Positions 9,388 to 20,125 are shown, counted from the stretch's first letter. The stretch is 64,000 nucleotides of DNA from Paraburkholderia ginsengiterrae (GCF_001645125.1 NZ_LXKA01000327.1:1-64000), one strand, 5' to 3'. The notes: generated from the sequence alone by a model not told the origin. A program made the numbers and translations.

Positions 9388-10938
9388 ATGAATCTATTCC
9401 GAGCCCTGCTGACTGTCAGCGGTTTCACGCTGCTCTCGCGCGTGACCGGCCTGGCCCGCGAAACGCTGATCGCCCGCGCGTTCGGCGCCAGTCAATTCAC
9501 TGACGCGTTCTACGTCGCCTTCCGTATTCCGAACCTGCTGCGCCGAATTTCCGCCGAAGGCGCGTTCTCGCAGGCCTTCGTGCCGATTCTCGCCGAGTTC
9601 AAGAACAGCCAAGGACATGACGCCACCAAGGCGCTGGTTGACGCCACGTCGACGGTGCTGGCCTGGGCGCTCGCCATCCTCTCGCTGATTGGCGTGGTGG
9701 GTGCGTCAGGCGTGGTGTTCATCGTCGCATCGGGTCTCGCGCACGAAGGCCAGGCCTACGCGCTCGCGGTCACCATGACGCGCATCATGTTCCCGTACAT
9801 CATTTTCATATCGCTGACGTCGCTGGCGTCGGGCGTGCTGAATACGTACAAGAACTTTTCGCTGCCTGCGTTCGCCCCGGTTTTGCTGAACGTCGCGTTC
9901 ATTGTCGCCGCGGTGTTCGTGGCGCCGCGTCTGCAAACGCCGGTCTACGCGCTCGCCTGGGCGGTGATCGCCGGCGGCGTGTTGCAATTCGTCGTGCAGT
10001 TGCCGGGGCTCAAGAAGATCGACATGATCCCGCGCATCGGCCTGAATCCGCTGAAGGCGCTCGCGCATCGCGGCGTGAAGCGGGTGCTGTCCAAGATGGT
10101 GCCGGCCATGTTCGCCGTTTCCGTCGCGCAGATCAGCCTGATCATCAACACGAATATCGCGTCGCGCATCGGTCCGGGCGCCGTGTCGTGGATCAATTAC
10201 GCTGACAGGCTGATGGAGTTCCCGACCGCGCTGCTGGGCGTCGCGCTCGGTACGATCCTGCTGCCGAGCCTCTCCAAGGCGCACGTCGACGCCGATTCGC
10301 ATGAGTATTCGTCGCTGCTCGACTGGGGGCTGCGCGTCACCTTCCTGCTGGCGGCGCCGAGCGCCATCGCGCTGTTTTTCTTCGCGCAGCCGCTGACCGC
10401 CACGCTGTTTCACTACGGCAAGTTCGACGGCAACTCGGTCGTGATGGTCGCGCGTGCGCTGGCGGCATATGGCGTCGGCCTGATCGGCCTGATTCTCATC
10501 AAGATCCTCGCGCCGGGCTTCTACGCGAAGCAGGACATCAAGACGCCGGTGAAGATCGGTGTCGGCGTGCTGATCCTGACCCAGTTGAGCAACTATGTGT
10601 TCGTGCCGATTTTCGCGCATGCGGGTTTGACGCTGAGCGTCGGACTCGGCGCGTGCGGCAACGCGCTGCTGCTGTTTCTCGGCTTGCGTAAGCGCGGCAT
10701 CTATACGCCGTCGAGTGGCTGGCTCAAGTTCTTCGTGCAATTGTTTGGGGCCTGTCTGGTGCTGGCCGGCGTCATGCATTGGCTGGCCATCAGCTTCGAC
10801 TGGATCGGCATGCACAGCCGGCCGGTCGACCGCATGGTGTTGCTGGCAGCGTGCCTCGTGCTGTTTGCCGCGCTATATTTCGGTATGCTTTGGCTGATGG
10901 GCTTCAAGTACGCGTACTTCAAAAGGCGAGTGAAGTGA
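9388..10938 (+). CDS. murJ: Lipid II flippase MurJ (MviN), 516 aa
   Basis: MurJ moves lipid II across the inner membrane for peptidoglycan assembly. The start MNLFRALLTVSGFTLLSRVT and the next residues GLARE are the classic MviN/MurJ N-terminus. The segment RIPNLLRRISAEGAFSQAFV carries conserved pore arginines, and about 14 hydrophobic helices fill the chain. The ATG at 9388 is used because the protein family begins here. It overlaps or abuts the SirB1-type gene that follows (stop at 10938, next ATG at 10944). Confidence 0.95.
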   Translation: MNLFRALLTVSGFTLLSRVTGLARETLIARAFGASQFTDAFYVAFRIPNLLRRISAEGAFSQAFVPILAEFKNSQGHDATKALVDATSTVLAWALAILSLIGVVGASGVVFIVASGLAHEGQAYALAVTMTRIMFPYIIFISLTSLASGVLNTYKNFSLPAFAPVLLNVAFIVAAVFVAPRLQTPVYALAWAVIAGGVLQFVVQLPGLKKIDMIPRIGLNPLKALAHRGVKRVLSKMVPAMFAVSVAQISLIINTNIASRIGPGAVSWINYADRLMEFPTALLGVALGTILLPSLSKAHVDADSHEYSSLLDWGLRVTFLLAAPSAIALFFFAQPLTATLFHYGKFDGNSVVMVARALAAYGVGLIGLILIKILAPGFYAKQDIKTPVKIGVGVLILTQLSNYVFVPIFAHAGLTLSVGLGACGNALLLFLGLRKRGIYTPSSGWLKFFVQLFGACLVLAGVMHWLAISFDWIGMHSRPVDRMVLLAACLVLFAALYFGMLWLMGFKYAYFKRRVK

Positions 10939-10943
10939 TTACC

Positions 10944-11786
10944 ATGACGCGGGTTCTCGACTATTTCAGCACGCTCGTCGCCGAAGACGATAGTCTTCCG
11001 TTGACCGAGGCGGCGCTGTCGCTCGCCCAGGACGCTTATCCCGATCTCGACCTGCAAGGCACGCTGGCCGAGATCGACGAGCTGGTGGTGCGCCTGCGGC
11101 GGCGCATGCCGGAGGACGCCGATATCAAGCAGAAGGTCGGCATCCTGAACCGGTTCTTCTTTCGTGAGCTGGGTTTCGCCAGCAATCTCAACGATTATTA
11201 CGATCCCGACAACAGCCATCTGAACGCGGTGCTCAAGCGCCGCCGCGGCATTCCGATTTCGCTCGCGGTCCTGTATCTCGAGATGGCCGAGCAGATTGGC
11301 GTTCCGGCGCGTGGCGTGTCGTTTCCGGGCCATTTCCTGCTGCGCGTGACAACGCCCGACGGCGACGTCATGCTCGATCCCACCACCGGGCACTCGCTGT
11401 CTGAATCAGAGATGGTGGAAATGCTCGAGCCGTACGTGGTGTCGGCGGGCGAATCGGTGGGCAGGGCGCTGCGCATGCTGCTGCAGCCGGCCACGCGTCG
11501 CGAGATCATCGCGCGGATGCTGCGCAATCTGAAGTCCACGTATCTTCAGACGGAACGCTGGCAGCGTCTGTTGGCCGTGCAGCAGCGGTTGGTGATCCTG
11601 CTGCCGCACAGTATCGAGGAGGTGCGCGATCGGGGCTTTGCTTACGCGCGGCTCGACTATCTGCGTCCCGCGCTCGAGGACCTCGAGCGCTATCTCGGCG
11701 ACCGCCCGGATGCCGAGGACGCCACGGTCGTGGAGTCGCAGTTGCATGAACTGCGTCAACGCACCCAGCACGACGATCACGAGTAA
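10944..11786 (+). CDS. SirB1-type transglutaminase-like/TPR protein, 280 aa
   Basis: The protein belongs to the SirB1 family: an N-terminal transglutaminase-like core (residues about 30-180, with RRGIPISLAVLYLEMAEQIG and the FPGHFLLRV strand) followed by a TPR-like helical part (about 185-270, ending AYARLDYLRPALEDLERYL). Biochemical function is unknown, and the classic Cys of transglutaminases is not evident here. The ATG at 10944 lies 5 bases after the murJ stop; an in-frame GTG at 10935 overlaps murJ. Tight spacing suggests translational coupling with murJ. Confidence 0.85.
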   Translation: MTRVLDYFSTLVAEDDSLPLTEAALSLAQDAYPDLDLQGTLAEIDELVVRLRRRMPEDADIKQKVGILNRFFFRELGFASNLNDYYDPDNSHLNAVLKRRRGIPISLAVLYLEMAEQIGVPARGVSFPGHFLLRVTTPDGDVMLDPTTGHSLSESEMVEMLEPYVVSAGESVGRALRMLLQPATRREIIARMLRNLKSTYLQTERWQRLLAVQQRLVILLPHSIEEVRDRGFAYARLDYLRPALEDLERYLGDRPDAEDATVVESQLHELRQRTQHDDHE

Positions 11787-11817
11787 CGCCGACGAAAAGC
11801 GCTTAAAGGACGGACAA

Positions 11818-11858
11818 AACAAAACGCCTGCCCATGAATCATGGGCAGGCGTTTTTCA
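11818..11858. terminator. Bidirectional terminator between SirB1-type and SDR genes
   Basis: AAAACGCCTGCCCATG, a short loop, and CATGGGCAGGCGTTTTT (to 11856) form a strong hairpin with A-run and T-run on either side, suiting the two converging genes. Confidence 0.9.
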
Positions 11859-11897
11859 TGGCCGCGCGCACCTCGCGCGGCACGGGGCATGCGGGAA

Positions 11898-12656
11898 TTA
11901 CTTCGGCTGCATGCGGATTGCGCCGTCCAGGCGAATCACTTCGCCGTTAAGCATCGGATTGTCGAAAATCTGCTTGGCGAGCATCGCGTATTCCACTGGT
12001 TTGCCCAGCCGCGACGGGAACGGCACCATCGCGCCGAGGGCGTCCTGCACTTCTTGAGGCATGCCGAGCAGCATGGGCGTTTCGAAGATGCCCGGCGCGA
12101 TCGTCATGACGCGGATCGCGTTGCGCGACAGGTCGCGTGCGATCGGCAAGGTCATGCCGACCACACCGCCCTTGGACGCCGCGTAAGCCGCCTGGCCGAT
12201 CTGGCCGTCATAGGCGGCCACGGATGCCGTGTTGATGATCACGCCGCGCTCGCCATTCGCATTCGGTTCGTTCTTCGACATGGCCGTGGCGGCAAGCCGG
12301 ATCATGTTGAAGGTGCCGATCAGGTTAATGGAGATGGTGCGCGCGAATGAGTCGAGCGGATGCGGGCCGTCCTTGCCGACCGTCTTGACGGCGGGTGCGA
12401 CGCCCGCGCAATTGACGAGGCCGCGCAGCGTGCCGAGCTTCGTGGCGGCTTCGACGGCTTGCGTGGCGTCGTCTTCGCGGCTCACGTCGCATTTGACGAA
12501 AATGCCGCCGAGTTCCTTCGCGAGCGCTTCGCCGGCGTCCTGATTCAGGTCGGCGAGCACCACCTTGCCGCCGTTCTCGACGAGCAGGCGCGCCGTGGCG
12601 GCGCCAAGACCCGATGCACCGCCGGTGATCAGGAATACGTTGTCGCGAATCTCCAT
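11898..12656 (-). CDS. Short-chain dehydrogenase, 3-hydroxyacyl-CoA dehydrogenase type II-like, 252 aa
   Basis: A classical SDR with the NAD-binding [10 protein letters not shown] (residues 11-20), the NCAGVAP motif near 82, and catalytic Ser145, Tyr158 and Lys162. The long [20 protein letters not shown] segment and [15 protein letters not shown] are typical of the HSD17B10-like branch, which oxidises short/branched 3-hydroxyacyl-CoA with NAD. The start at 12656 is supported by AAGGAG seven bases upstream; an open frame extends further but is not family-like. It is a single-gene unit. Confidence 0.88.
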   Translation of the reverse strand: MEIRDNVFLITGGASGLGAATARLLVENGGKVVLADLNQDAGEALAKELGGIFVKCDVSREDDATQAVEAATKLGTLRGLVNCAGVAPAVKTVGKDGPHPLDSFARTISINLIGTFNMIRLAATAMSKNEPNANGERGVIINTASVAAYDGQIGQAAYAASKGGVVGMTLPIARDLSRNAIRVMTIAPGIFETPMLLGMPQEVQDALGAMVPFPSRLGKPVEYAMLAKQIFDNPMLNGEVIRLDGAIRMQPK

Positions 12657-12870
12657 GTCTTCTCCTTTGATACGGTTCAGTAATGTCAGGATCGAATATC
12701 TTTTCGATGATCGATTGTAGCGGCTGTGCTGCAATGCGGAAAGCGAACTGGCAGGAGGCTACCCCGTTCGAGGGCAGTGACCCGCGGCAGCGTCAAATCG
12801 TTCTGGATGGCTAAGTAATACATGGCTCGAAGCGCCAGCGAAAAGCGCGGAACATTGCGCTTCACGCCAT

Positions 12871-12900
12871 AAAAAAACCCGCCGGCATGGGCGGGTTTTC
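12871..12900 (-). terminator. Terminator downstream of adk
   Basis: On the minus strand AAAACCCGCC, a loop containing CATGCC, and GGCGGGTTTT run into a T-run. It lies 30 bases after the adk stop. Confidence 0.88.
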
Positions 12901-12928
12901 TCGCAGCAAACACAGCAAGGCAGCGAAT

Positions 12929-13609
<681 letters not shown>

Positions 13610-13809
13610 CTATGTGAATTCTTGTGTGGCGCTGCAGCCTTCCTGCGAGCTTGCCGAGGGACCCGCATCGACTGCCGTTTGCGGGTCTCGCGCTGCACGT
13701 CGAAGACGACGGCGCTGCAAGACGGCAACGGTGCAACCGGGCAAACCCTGGCTCTCGCTTGGTGTAGAAGGCGCGCACAACCGTCCGATTATGCCACGGG
13801 TTTTTCCGC

Positions 13810-14607
13810 TCAAGACCCGAATAAGGCCTGCACGCGCGCGAGATCGGCGGGCGTGTCGACGCCGGGCAGCGGCACGTCTTGCGTCACGAGCACAGCGATA
13901 CGCTCGCCGTGCCACATCGCGCGCAGTTGTTCGAGCGCTTCGACCTGTTCGAGTGGAGAGATCGCGAGGCTCGGGTAAGTGCGCAGGAATTGGGCGCGAT
14001 ACGCGTACAGACCAATATGCCGATGAACCACGGCGGGCGCCGGCGGCGTGGGCATCGAGGCGACGTTGGGCCAGTGCGGCTGCCAGGCGTCGCGCGCCCA
14101 CGGAATCGGCGCGCGCGAAAAATACAGCGCTACGCCCTGCGCGTCGAGCACGACCTTGACGACGTTCGGGTTGAAAATTTCGGTGGGGTCGGTGATCGGG
14201 TGCGCCGCGGTGGCGATCGCGCAGCCATTGTTCGCCGCGAGGTGCGACGCGACGCCGCACACCAGAGCCGGATCGATGAGCGGTTCGTCACCTTGCACGT
14301 TGACCACGATCGTGTCGTCGCTCCAGCCGAAATGCGCCGCGACTTCCGCGAGACGGTCCGTTCCCGACGGATGATCGGCACGCGTCAACATAGCTTCGAA
14401 GCCGTGATCGCGGGCCGCGTCGAGTACGGATTGCGCGTCCGACGCGACCAGCACCTGCTGCGCGCCCGATTCGCGCGCGCGCTCGGCGACCCGCACCACC
14501 ATCGGCTTGCCGCCGATGTCGGCGAGCGGTTTGTTGGGCAGGCGCGTCGAGGCGAGCCGGGCCGGCACGACGGCGATAAAGGGAGGAGTGGCGGCGGTGT
14601 GGGTCAT
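13810..14607 (-). CDS. kdsB: 3-deoxy-manno-octulosonate cytidylyltransferase, 265 aa
   Basis: KdsB activates KDO with CTP for attachment to lipid A. The N-terminus [20 protein letters not shown] is the nucleotide-binding signature, followed by [13 protein letters not shown] in the middle and [12 protein letters not shown] and [15 protein letters not shown] toward the C-terminus. Length is close to the family norm of about 250. The start is 15 bases downstream of the Trm112-like stop, so it sits in the same operon as lpxK. Confidence 0.96.
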   Translation of the reverse strand: MTHTAATPPFIAVVPARLASTRLPNKPLADIGGKPMVVRVAERARESGAQQVLVASDAQSVLDAARDHGFEAMLTRADHPSGTDRLAEVAAHFGWSDDTIVVNVQGDEPLIDPALVCGVASHLAANNGCAIATAAHPITDPTEIFNPNVVKVVLDAQGVALYFSRAPIPWARDAWQPHWPNVASMPTPPAPAVVHRHIGLYAYRAQFLRTYPSLAISPLEQVEALEQLRAMWHGERIAVLVTQDVPLPGVDTPADLARVQALFGS

Positions 14608-14622
14608 CGGCTAGACAATGAC

Positions 14623-14826
14623 TCAGGCCACGGAACCCGGATTCAGATCGACCGGCGTGCCTTCCACGGTCTGCCGCGCTTCGTCGACCAGCATGACGGG
14701 AATGCCGTCGCGGATCGGGTAGGCGAGCTTGTCCGCGTTGCAGATCAATTCCTGCGCGGCGCGGTCGTAGCTAAGCGGGCCCTTGCAGATCGGGCAGACA
14801 AGAATTTCAAGCAGGCGAGCGTCCAC
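14623..14826 (-). CDS. Trm112-like small zinc-ribbon protein (YcaR family), 67 aa
   Basis: The protein reads [20 protein letters not shown] and ends with [13 protein letters not shown], a Trm112/UPF0434 pattern. Only the CPIC pair is a cysteine pair of the ribbon; a third Cys occurs in [12 protein letters not shown]. Its function in this operon is not settled, though it regularly sits between lpxK and kdsB. I start at the GTG at 14826, which has GGAG eight bases upstream; a TTG at 14841 would add five residues. The start lies inside the end of lpxK, a 20-base overlap. Confidence 0.88.
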   Translation of the reverse strand: MDARLLEILVCPICKGPLSYDRAAQELICNADKLAYPIRDGIPVMLVDEARQTVEGTPVDLNPGSVA

Positions 14827-15823
14827 GGACTTTCTCCACAACTAATGCAATGAGGCGATGATCGAGCGCGGCTTCCACCGGGACAACCCAGAGTCGCGCA
14901 TCATGCCAGGACCCTAATTTTACCGCATCCTTTTCCGTTATCAGGATGGCTTCGGCATCCACGTCGGTAAAAGGATTGCGCTCGAACGCGTAGTGATCCG
15001 GCAGCGCGCGGGTGGCCGGCGCGAGGCCGGCCGCGCGCAGCGTGGCGAAAAAGCGCTCCGGCGCGCCGATGCCGGCCGCAGCCAGCACGCGCTGGCCGGT
15101 GAATTGCGCGAGCGGCCGGCGCAGCGAAGGATTGTCGAGATGCCACGCGTCGGCGGGCGCAAGTTGCAGCGCGAAGGTGTTCGGCCACGCGGGCAAGGTG
15201 CGCGCATAGGGATCGTTGATGAGCGTCGCATCGCGCCGGCGCGACAGGGGCTCGCGCAGCGGGCCGGCCGGCAGCAGAAAGCCGTTGCCGCCGAGTCGGT
15301 GATCGAACACGATCAGTTCCGCGTCGCGTTCGAGGCGGTAATGCTGCAAGCCGTCGTCGCTGACGATCACGTCGACGTCACTATGCTTCGCGCACAGCGC
15401 CTGCGCCGCCGCCACGCGATCCGGGCAGACCCAGACTGGCGCGCCGGTGCGGCGCGCGATCAGCAGCGGTTCGTCGCCACCGACACTCGCGGCGGAGGTT
15501 GGCGTGACCGGCGTGGGCGCTTTCACGCGCGCGCCGTAGCCGCGCGACACCACGCCAGGCTTGAAACCCGCGACGCGCAGGGCCTCGACCAGCGCGATCA
15601 CCGTCGGCGTCTTGCCGGTACCGCCCACGGTCACATTGCCGACCACCACCACGGGCACGCCGATGCGCACCGATTTCAACCAGCCCATCGAAAAGGCGGT
15701 ACGGCGTGCGACGGCGATCGTGCCAAACACGCACGCGAACGGCGTCAGTGCCCAGGCGAGCGGACCGCGCCGTTGCCACTCGTGGGCAAGGCGTGCTTCC
15801 AGACGGTTCTTGAGTTCGCTCAT
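14807..15823 (-). CDS. lpxK: Tetraacyldisaccharide 4'-kinase LpxK, 338 aa
   Basis: LpxK phosphorylates the lipid A disaccharide at the 4' position at the inner membrane. A short hydrophobic N-terminal stretch anchors it, and the Walker A motif [18 protein letters not shown] lies near residue 60. [20 protein letters not shown] carries the conserved Asp and His of the active site. The ATG at 15823 ([20 protein letters not shown]) fits the family; the open frame runs 33 bases further. It is the first gene of this operon. Confidence 0.95.
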   Translation of the reverse strand: MSELKNRLEARLAHEWQRRGPLAWALTPFACVFGTIAVARRTAFSMGWLKSVRIGVPVVVVGNVTVGGTGKTPTVIALVEALRVAGFKPGVVSRGYGARVKAPTPVTPTSAASVGGDEPLLIARRTGAPVWVCPDRVAAAQALCAKHSDVDVIVSDDGLQHYRLERDAELIVFDHRLGGNGFLLPAGPLREPLSRRRDATLINDPYARTLPAWPNTFALQLAPADAWHLDNPSLRRPLAQFTGQRVLAAAGIGAPERFFATLRAAGLAPATRALPDHYAFERNPFTDVDAEAILITEKDAVKLGSWHDARLWVVPVEAALDHRLIALVVEKVRGRSPA

Positions 15824-16441
15824 GGGCAAGCCGCGAAAGCGAGCGGTGCGCCGCACGCGGGAACGAATCCCGGCAGCGGTGTGGAGGAGGCGCCAGGCGC
15901 ACTACGCGGGGCAAGCATCAACGCGGTTCTCCGGACAATCGAAAATGAAGCGAAAGCGAGGCGGCGGTCATGCCGGCGCACTCGCGCCCGCAGTTGCATC
16001 CGCAGTTGCGCCCGCAGTTGCACCCGCAGTTGCACCATGTGCCGCCGCAGCGCGCCTCGCGGGGATGTCAGGCATGCTGTCGAACCCGCCACTCTAGCGC
16101 GCGTGCGTCCCGCACGGCAAGTCGGGCGCGCCGCGCCGTGCGCCGACCCGGCGCTTCAAGCGTGATTCACGGCCTGTGGATAACTTTGTGGAGAACCTGC
16201 CGTCCGATGCCCGGAGAAGCCCATTCCGTGCGCTCGGTATCGGTAATCATTCTCCTTAATGAGATATAAATGCCATATAAATCAATGGCATGCTTGTAAT
16301 TCATGCGGCTGCGCGGGCGATCTGGCGGGAATCGTCTGGCGTTTCCCGTCATGTGGACACTTTTAACAATTCTCGCGCCGTGCTGGACGCCGTTGGCCAC
16401 TCGGTCTATCGTCTGTCCGGCCAGTCACAGATATTCCTCGC
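15824..16441. other. 618-bp gap between lpxK and xseA with a short tandem repeat
   Basis: No gene is supported. The gap between the divergent lpxK and xseA contains four 12-bp repeats (15985-16032) and, from about 16235 to 16300, an unusually AT-rich stretch for this genome. Open frames here (for example 15820-16092 minus) are repeat-derived. Confidence 0.6.
15985..16032. repeat. 12-bp tandem repeat, four copies
   Basis: Units follow the pattern CRYCCGCAGTTG and occur four times without gaps at 15985-16032. A further partial CAC follows. It could be a low-copy minisatellite in the lpxK upstream region. Confidence 0.8.
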
Positions 16442-17821
16442 ATGAATCCCGAAAGCCCTTTTGCTTCGCCGGCGACGCCCGGCGGTGAGGTCGTCGTCCC
16501 CGTTTCCGCGCTCAATCGTGCGATCGGCACGATGCTCGAACGTTCGTTTCCGCTCGTCTGGGTATCCGGCGAAGTGTCGAACTTCACGCGCGCCGCGAGC
16601 GGCCATTGGTACTTCTCGATCAAGGACGCGCAGGCGCAGATGCGCTGCGTGATGTTCCGCGGGCGGGCGCAATACGCGGAATTCACGCCGCGCGAAGGCG
16701 ACCGGATCGAAGTGCGCGCGCTGGTGACGATGTACGAGCCGCGCGGCGAATTGCAACTAAACGTGGAAGCGGTGCGCCGTACCGGACAGGGGCGTCTCTA
16801 CGAAGCGTTTCTCAGGCTCAAGGCGCAGCTCGAAGCCGAAGGGCTCTTTGCCGCCGAGCGAAAACGCGCGTTGCCGCCTCATCCGCGCGCGATCGGCATC
16901 GTGACGTCGCTGCAGGCCGCGGCCTTGCGTGATGTCCTCACCACGCTGTCGCGCCGCGCTCCGCACATTCCGGTGATCGTCTATCCCGCACCCGTGCAGG
17001 GCGTGGGCGTAAGCGGCAAGCTCGCGGCGATGGTCGACGCCGCGAACGCGCGGCGCGAAGTCGACGTGCTGATCGTCTGCCGTGGCGGCGGCTCGATCGA
17101 AGACCTGTGGGCCTTCAACGAAGAAGTGCTGGCGCGCGCGATCGCGGAAAGCGCCATTCCCGTGGTGAGCGGCGTCGGTCACGAAACCGATTTCACGATT
17201 GCCGACTTCGCGGCGGACGTGCGCGCGCCAACGCCGACCGGCGCCGCGGAACTCGTCAGTCCGCAGCGCGTGCTGCTGTTGCGCGATCTCGATCACCGGC
17301 ATGGCATGCTCGCGCGCGGCTTCGGCCGCATGATGGAGCGGCGCGCCCAGCAGCTCGACTGGCTGGCGCGCCGGCTCGTGTCGCCGGCCGAGCGGCTCGA
17401 GCGGCAACGCACCCATCTGCAGCAGTTGAGCGTGCGGCTCGCGTCGGCAGGCGCGCGCCCGGTGCGCGACGCGCGAGCACGTTTTTCGCTGTTGCAGATG
17501 CGCTGGCAGCGCTGGCGTCCGGATCTCGCCGCGCATCAGGCGAAGCTCGCCCATCTCACGCAACGTCTGGACGCGGCATTGTTACGCCAGCATGAACGTC
17601 AGACCGCGCGTATCGCGACGCTCGCCGCGCGCCTCGAAGTGCTGAGTCCGCAGCGCACGCTGGAGCGTGGCTATGCCGCCGTGCTCGATGCGCAGAGCGG
17701 GCGCGCGGTGCGTTCGCCGTCGTCGCTGAAGCCGGGGCGGCGCCTGACGGTGCATCTCGCGGAAGGTGCCGCGGACATTGCGCTGGCCGACGTGCAACCG
17801 CGTTTGACGGACGGTTTCTGA
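16442..17821 (+). CDS. xseA: Exodeoxyribonuclease VII large subunit, 459 aa
   Basis: XseA is the nuclease subunit of exonuclease VII, which degrades single-stranded DNA with XseB. An OB-fold occupies about residues 20-115 ([20 protein letters not shown]). The catalytic domain has [18 protein letters not shown], the [19 protein letters not shown] motif near residue 205-230, and [20 protein letters not shown] after it. A long coiled coil (about 270-400) precedes the C-terminus. The xseB partner is not in this window. Confidence 0.95.
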   Translation: MNPESPFASPATPGGEVVVPVSALNRAIGTMLERSFPLVWVSGEVSNFTRAASGHWYFSIKDAQAQMRCVMFRGRAQYAEFTPREGDRIEVRALVTMYEPRGELQLNVEAVRRTGQGRLYEAFLRLKAQLEAEGLFAAERKRALPPHPRAIGIVTSLQAAALRDVLTTLSRRAPHIPVIVYPAPVQGVGVSGKLAAMVDAANARREVDVLIVCRGGGSIEDLWAFNEEVLARAIAESAIPVVSGVGHETDFTIADFAADVRAPTPTGAAELVSPQRVLLLRDLDHRHGMLARGFGRMMERRAQQLDWLARRLVSPAERLERQRTHLQQLSVRLASAGARPVRDARARFSLLQMRWQRWRPDLAAHQAKLAHLTQRLDAALLRQHERQTARIATLAARLEVLSPQRTLERGYAAVLDAQSGRAVRSPSSLKPGRRLTVHLAEGAADIALADVQPRLTDGF

Positions 17822-17971
17822 CACTTCGCCGACGGCGCCGGGGAGTGATTTTTTGCCAGTCGCAACGTCCGGGCATGCGTTGTGCGGAAGCACTAAATAC
17901 GCTATGTGTGCGGCATGTTTGCCAATGCCGGACATAAAGTCCGTTGGTTTGCGGGGTTATTCCAACTCGCC

Positions 17972-17977
17972 TACAAT
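17972..17977 (+). promoter_or_regulatory. Candidate -10 box for sodB (TACAAT)
   Basis: TACAAT lies 62 bases before the sodB ATG in the 218-bp gap after xseA; the sodB ribosome site AGAAGGAAAGC is well placed at about 18027-18037. Confidence 0.4.
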
Positions 17978-18039
17978 CGAGTGCTCAATAGCGTTATCCG
18001 CAGACTCCCCACAACAGATACAGACAGAAGGAAAGCACC

Positions 18040-18618
18040 ATGGAACATACGCTCCCGCCGCTGCCGTTCGCGAAAAACGCACTCGTCCCGCACATGTCGG
18101 AAGAGACGCTCGAGTTTCACTACGGTAAGCACCACCAGACCTATGTGACCAACCTGAACAATCTGATCAAGGGTACGGAATTCGAGAACCTGTCGCTCGA
18201 AGAAATCGTCAAGAAGGCGTCGGGCGGTTTGTTCAACAACGCAGCTCAGGTGTGGAACCACACGTTCTTCTGGAACAGCCTGTCGCCGCAAGGTGGTGGT
18301 GCGCCGAGCGGTGCGCTGGCGGACGCAATCAACGCCAAGTGGGGTTCGTTCGAGAAGTTCAAGGAAGAATTCGCCAAGACCGCAGTCGGCACGTTCGGCT
18401 CGGGCTGGGCATGGCTGGTGAAAAAGGCCGACGGTTCGCTCGACCTGGTGTCGACGAGCAACGCAGCCACTCCGCTGACCACGGACGCCAAGGCACTGCT
18501 GACGATCGACGTGTGGGAACACGCGTACTACATCGACTATCGCAATGCACGTCCGAAGTTTGTCGAAGCGTATTGGAACATCGTCAACTGGGAATTCGCG
18601 TCGAAGAACTTCGCGTAA
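18040..18618 (+). CDS. sodB: Iron superoxide dismutase, 192 aa
   Basis: A cytoplasmic Fe-type SOD that disproportionates superoxide. All four metal ligands are in place: His27 ([10 protein letters not shown]), His74 (VWNHTFFW), Asp157 and His161 ([11 protein letters not shown]). The residues FNNAAQ with Gln70 before His74 and the overall sequence [20 protein letters not shown] favour Fe over Mn. The gene has its own terminator. Confidence 0.96.
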   Translation: MEHTLPPLPFAKNALVPHMSEETLEFHYGKHHQTYVTNLNNLIKGTEFENLSLEEIVKKASGGLFNNAAQVWNHTFFWNSLSPQGGGAPSGALADAINAKWGSFEKFKEEFAKTAVGTFGSGWAWLVKKADGSLDLVSTSNAATPLTTDAKALLTIDVWEHAYYIDYRNARPKFVEAYWNIVNWEFASKNFA

Positions 18619-18665
18619 ATTTGCCGGTTGTAGCGTGACCAGATAGTCTGAAAGCCTAGTAGTCA

Positions 18666-18695
18666 AGAAAGCCCTCCGCGAGAGGGCTTTTTTGT
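18666..18695 (+). terminator. Terminator after sodB
   Basis: AAAGCCCTC-CGC-GAGAGGGCTTTTTT (18668-18693), about 50 bases after the sodB stop. Confidence 0.9.
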
Positions 18696-18736
18696 GGCCG
18701 TTTCTTTTACAGCGTTCGCCGCGGCTCATGATATAT

Positions 18737-18748
18737 TTCGCACGCGAA
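18737..18748. promoter_or_regulatory. MarR-type operator upstream of the marR gene
   Basis: TTCGCACGCGAA is a palindrome with one mismatch. With its flank ATATAT it is the mirror of the site at 20126, which reads TTCGCATGCGAAATATAT. It lies 50 bases before the marR start, where a repressor would block its own promoter. Confidence 0.75.
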
Positions 18749-18798
18749 CTAATGGTTGATCAATGCTGCGGTGACTGGAACGTAAAGCGAGGCTCGGA

Positions 18799-19233
18799 AT
18801 GGATCATCGGCTTGTCTATCTACTGAATGTGGGGCAGCGGCGCCTGCACCGGTGGTCGCAGGCGCGAACAGCCTTGGGTGGCGTGACAGCAGCGCAAGCG
18901 GGCCTGCTTTTTTTCTTGGCAAAGAACGACGGCGCCCTCACGAATGAAGCGGCCGCAGCGCTTGACCTCAAGGCGCCGGGAATGAGTGGATTGGTCGACC
19001 GAGCCGAACGTGCCGGTCTCATCGAGCGCTACACGGATGAGTTCGATCGACGCGCGTCACGACTGTGGTTGACAGGCGAAGGGCGCGCGGCAATCAAGCG
19101 TTCGAAAGCAGGTCTCGCCGATCTGAATGCCCGGCTGACGGAAGGGTTTACCGCGTCCGAGATCGACGTCGTAGCGCGATGGCTGACAAGTTTGCAGGAG
19201 AAGTTTCCGGCCGTCGACGAGAGCCCGGATTAG
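18799..19233 (+). CDS. MarR family transcriptional regulator, 144 aa
   Basis: A winged-helix regulator of the MarR type. The recognition region is TNEAAAALDLKAPGMSGLVDR at about residues 48-68, followed by the wing GLIERYTDEFDRRASRLWLT. Helices at the two ends form the dimer. The best target is the TTCGCAYGCGAA palindrome, which occurs just upstream of this gene and twice before the converging enoyl-CoA hydratase gene. From that I infer autoregulation and control of the acyl-CoA enzyme, with an acyl-CoA or acid as the likely signal. Confidence 0.88.
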   Translation: MDHRLVYLLNVGQRRLHRWSQARTALGGVTAAQAGLLFFLAKNDGALTNEAAAALDLKAPGMSGLVDRAERAGLIERYTDEFDRRASRLWLTGEGRAAIKRSKAGLADLNARLTEGFTASEIDVVARWLTSLQEKFPAVDESPD

Positions 19234-19276
19234 CCAGATTCGGGACACCGGCGGTGTCCCGTTGCGCTTGCCGTTC

Positions 19277-20056
19277 CTATTTCCGAACGATTTTCGTGAA
19301 GTCCGGCTGGCGCTTTTGAGCGAACGCTGCGAAGGCTTCCTTTGCCTCGTCGCTTGCCAGTCGCTCAGCGAAGATAGCGCTCTCGCGATCGATCCGAGCG
19401 GTCAGCTTCTCGGCGTCGCGCATCAGCTGCTTCATGGCGGTCAGTGACCCGGCGGGTTTAAGGGCGAGTTTCCCGGCAATGCGCAGTGCCTCGGCACGCA
19501 GTTCCTCGGCGGCGACCACCTTGTTCGCAATCCCCCACGCAACGGCGGATTCTGCCGAAACCGGCTCACCGAGCGCGAACATTTCGAATGCCTTCACATG
19601 TCCAATGCACGACGGAAGCAGAAGGCTGGAGGCAGCCTCGGGAACCAGGGCCAGGTTCACGAAGGGCGTGATCAGTTGCGCATCAGTGGACAGAAGCACG
19701 TAATCGCAGTGGAGCAACATCGTCGTCCCAACTCCGACGGCCTTGCCCTGCACGGCGGCAACGATGGGCACCGTGGCATTCGCGAGGCCTCGCAGAAAGC
19801 GGAAGACGTTGCGTTCTTCAGGCCCGTTGCCCATCGCCTGCGCTGCGAATTCCGAAATGTCGTTGCCGGCTGAGAACATGTCGCCATCGGCCTGAAACAG
19901 CAACACGCGAATTTCGTCGTCCTCATTTGCCTTTGCGATGGCATCGGCAAGTGCGGCGTACATATCGTTGGTGAGGGCGTTTTTCTTGTCCGGCCGAGAG
20001 ATCGTAACGGCCAGTACACCATTGTCTGAAAGCTCTGCTTTAATTTCCGGGGTCAT
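19277..20056 (-). CDS. Enoyl-CoA hydratase/isomerase family protein, 259 aa
   Basis: A crotonase-fold enzyme. The oxyanion-hole segments are ADGDMFSAGNDISEFA (about residues 59-74) and GKAVGVGTTMLLHCDYVLLS (about 104-123). The catalytic Glu expected in a true hydratase at the second segment is missing (GVGTT), while VPEAASSLLLP keeps the later Glu. That pattern is more like a delta3-delta2 enoyl-CoA isomerase or PaaG-type enzyme, so the reaction is uncertain. Start at 20056 is the ATG where similarity begins; two palindromic operators lie 70-105 bases upstream. Confidence 0.87.
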   Translation of the reverse strand: MTPEIKAELSDNGVLAVTISRPDKKNALTNDMYAALADAIAKANEDDEIRVLLFQADGDMFSAGNDISEFAAQAMGNGPEERNVFRFLRGLANATVPIVAAVQGKAVGVGTTMLLHCDYVLLSTDAQLITPFVNLALVPEAASSLLLPSCIGHVKAFEMFALGEPVSAESAVAWGIANKVVAAEELRAEALRIAGKLALKPAGSLTAMKQLMRDAEKLTARIDRESAIFAERLASDEAKEAFAAFAQKRQPDFTKIVRK

Positions 20057-20125
20057 CGTCTCGTTCCCTAAAATTTGCGGCAGCCCCAAGGGCACGCACC
20101 TTGGGAACGCCGTCGGGTTTAAAAG

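Noticed and set aside
8935-9428. Frames on both strands in the rpsT-murJ gap
   Set aside because: No family features; the gap is explained by promoters and leader.
15820-16092. Minus-strand frame with QLR repeats upstream of lpxK
   Set aside because: The repeats come from the 12-bp DNA repeat; no ribosome site or conserved part.
15824-16441. Possible missing exbB-exbD genes between xseA and lpxK
   Set aside because: I recall exbBD next to lpxK in some betaproteobacteria, but no remnant of them is visible here and I cannot compare genomes, so I make no claim of deletion.
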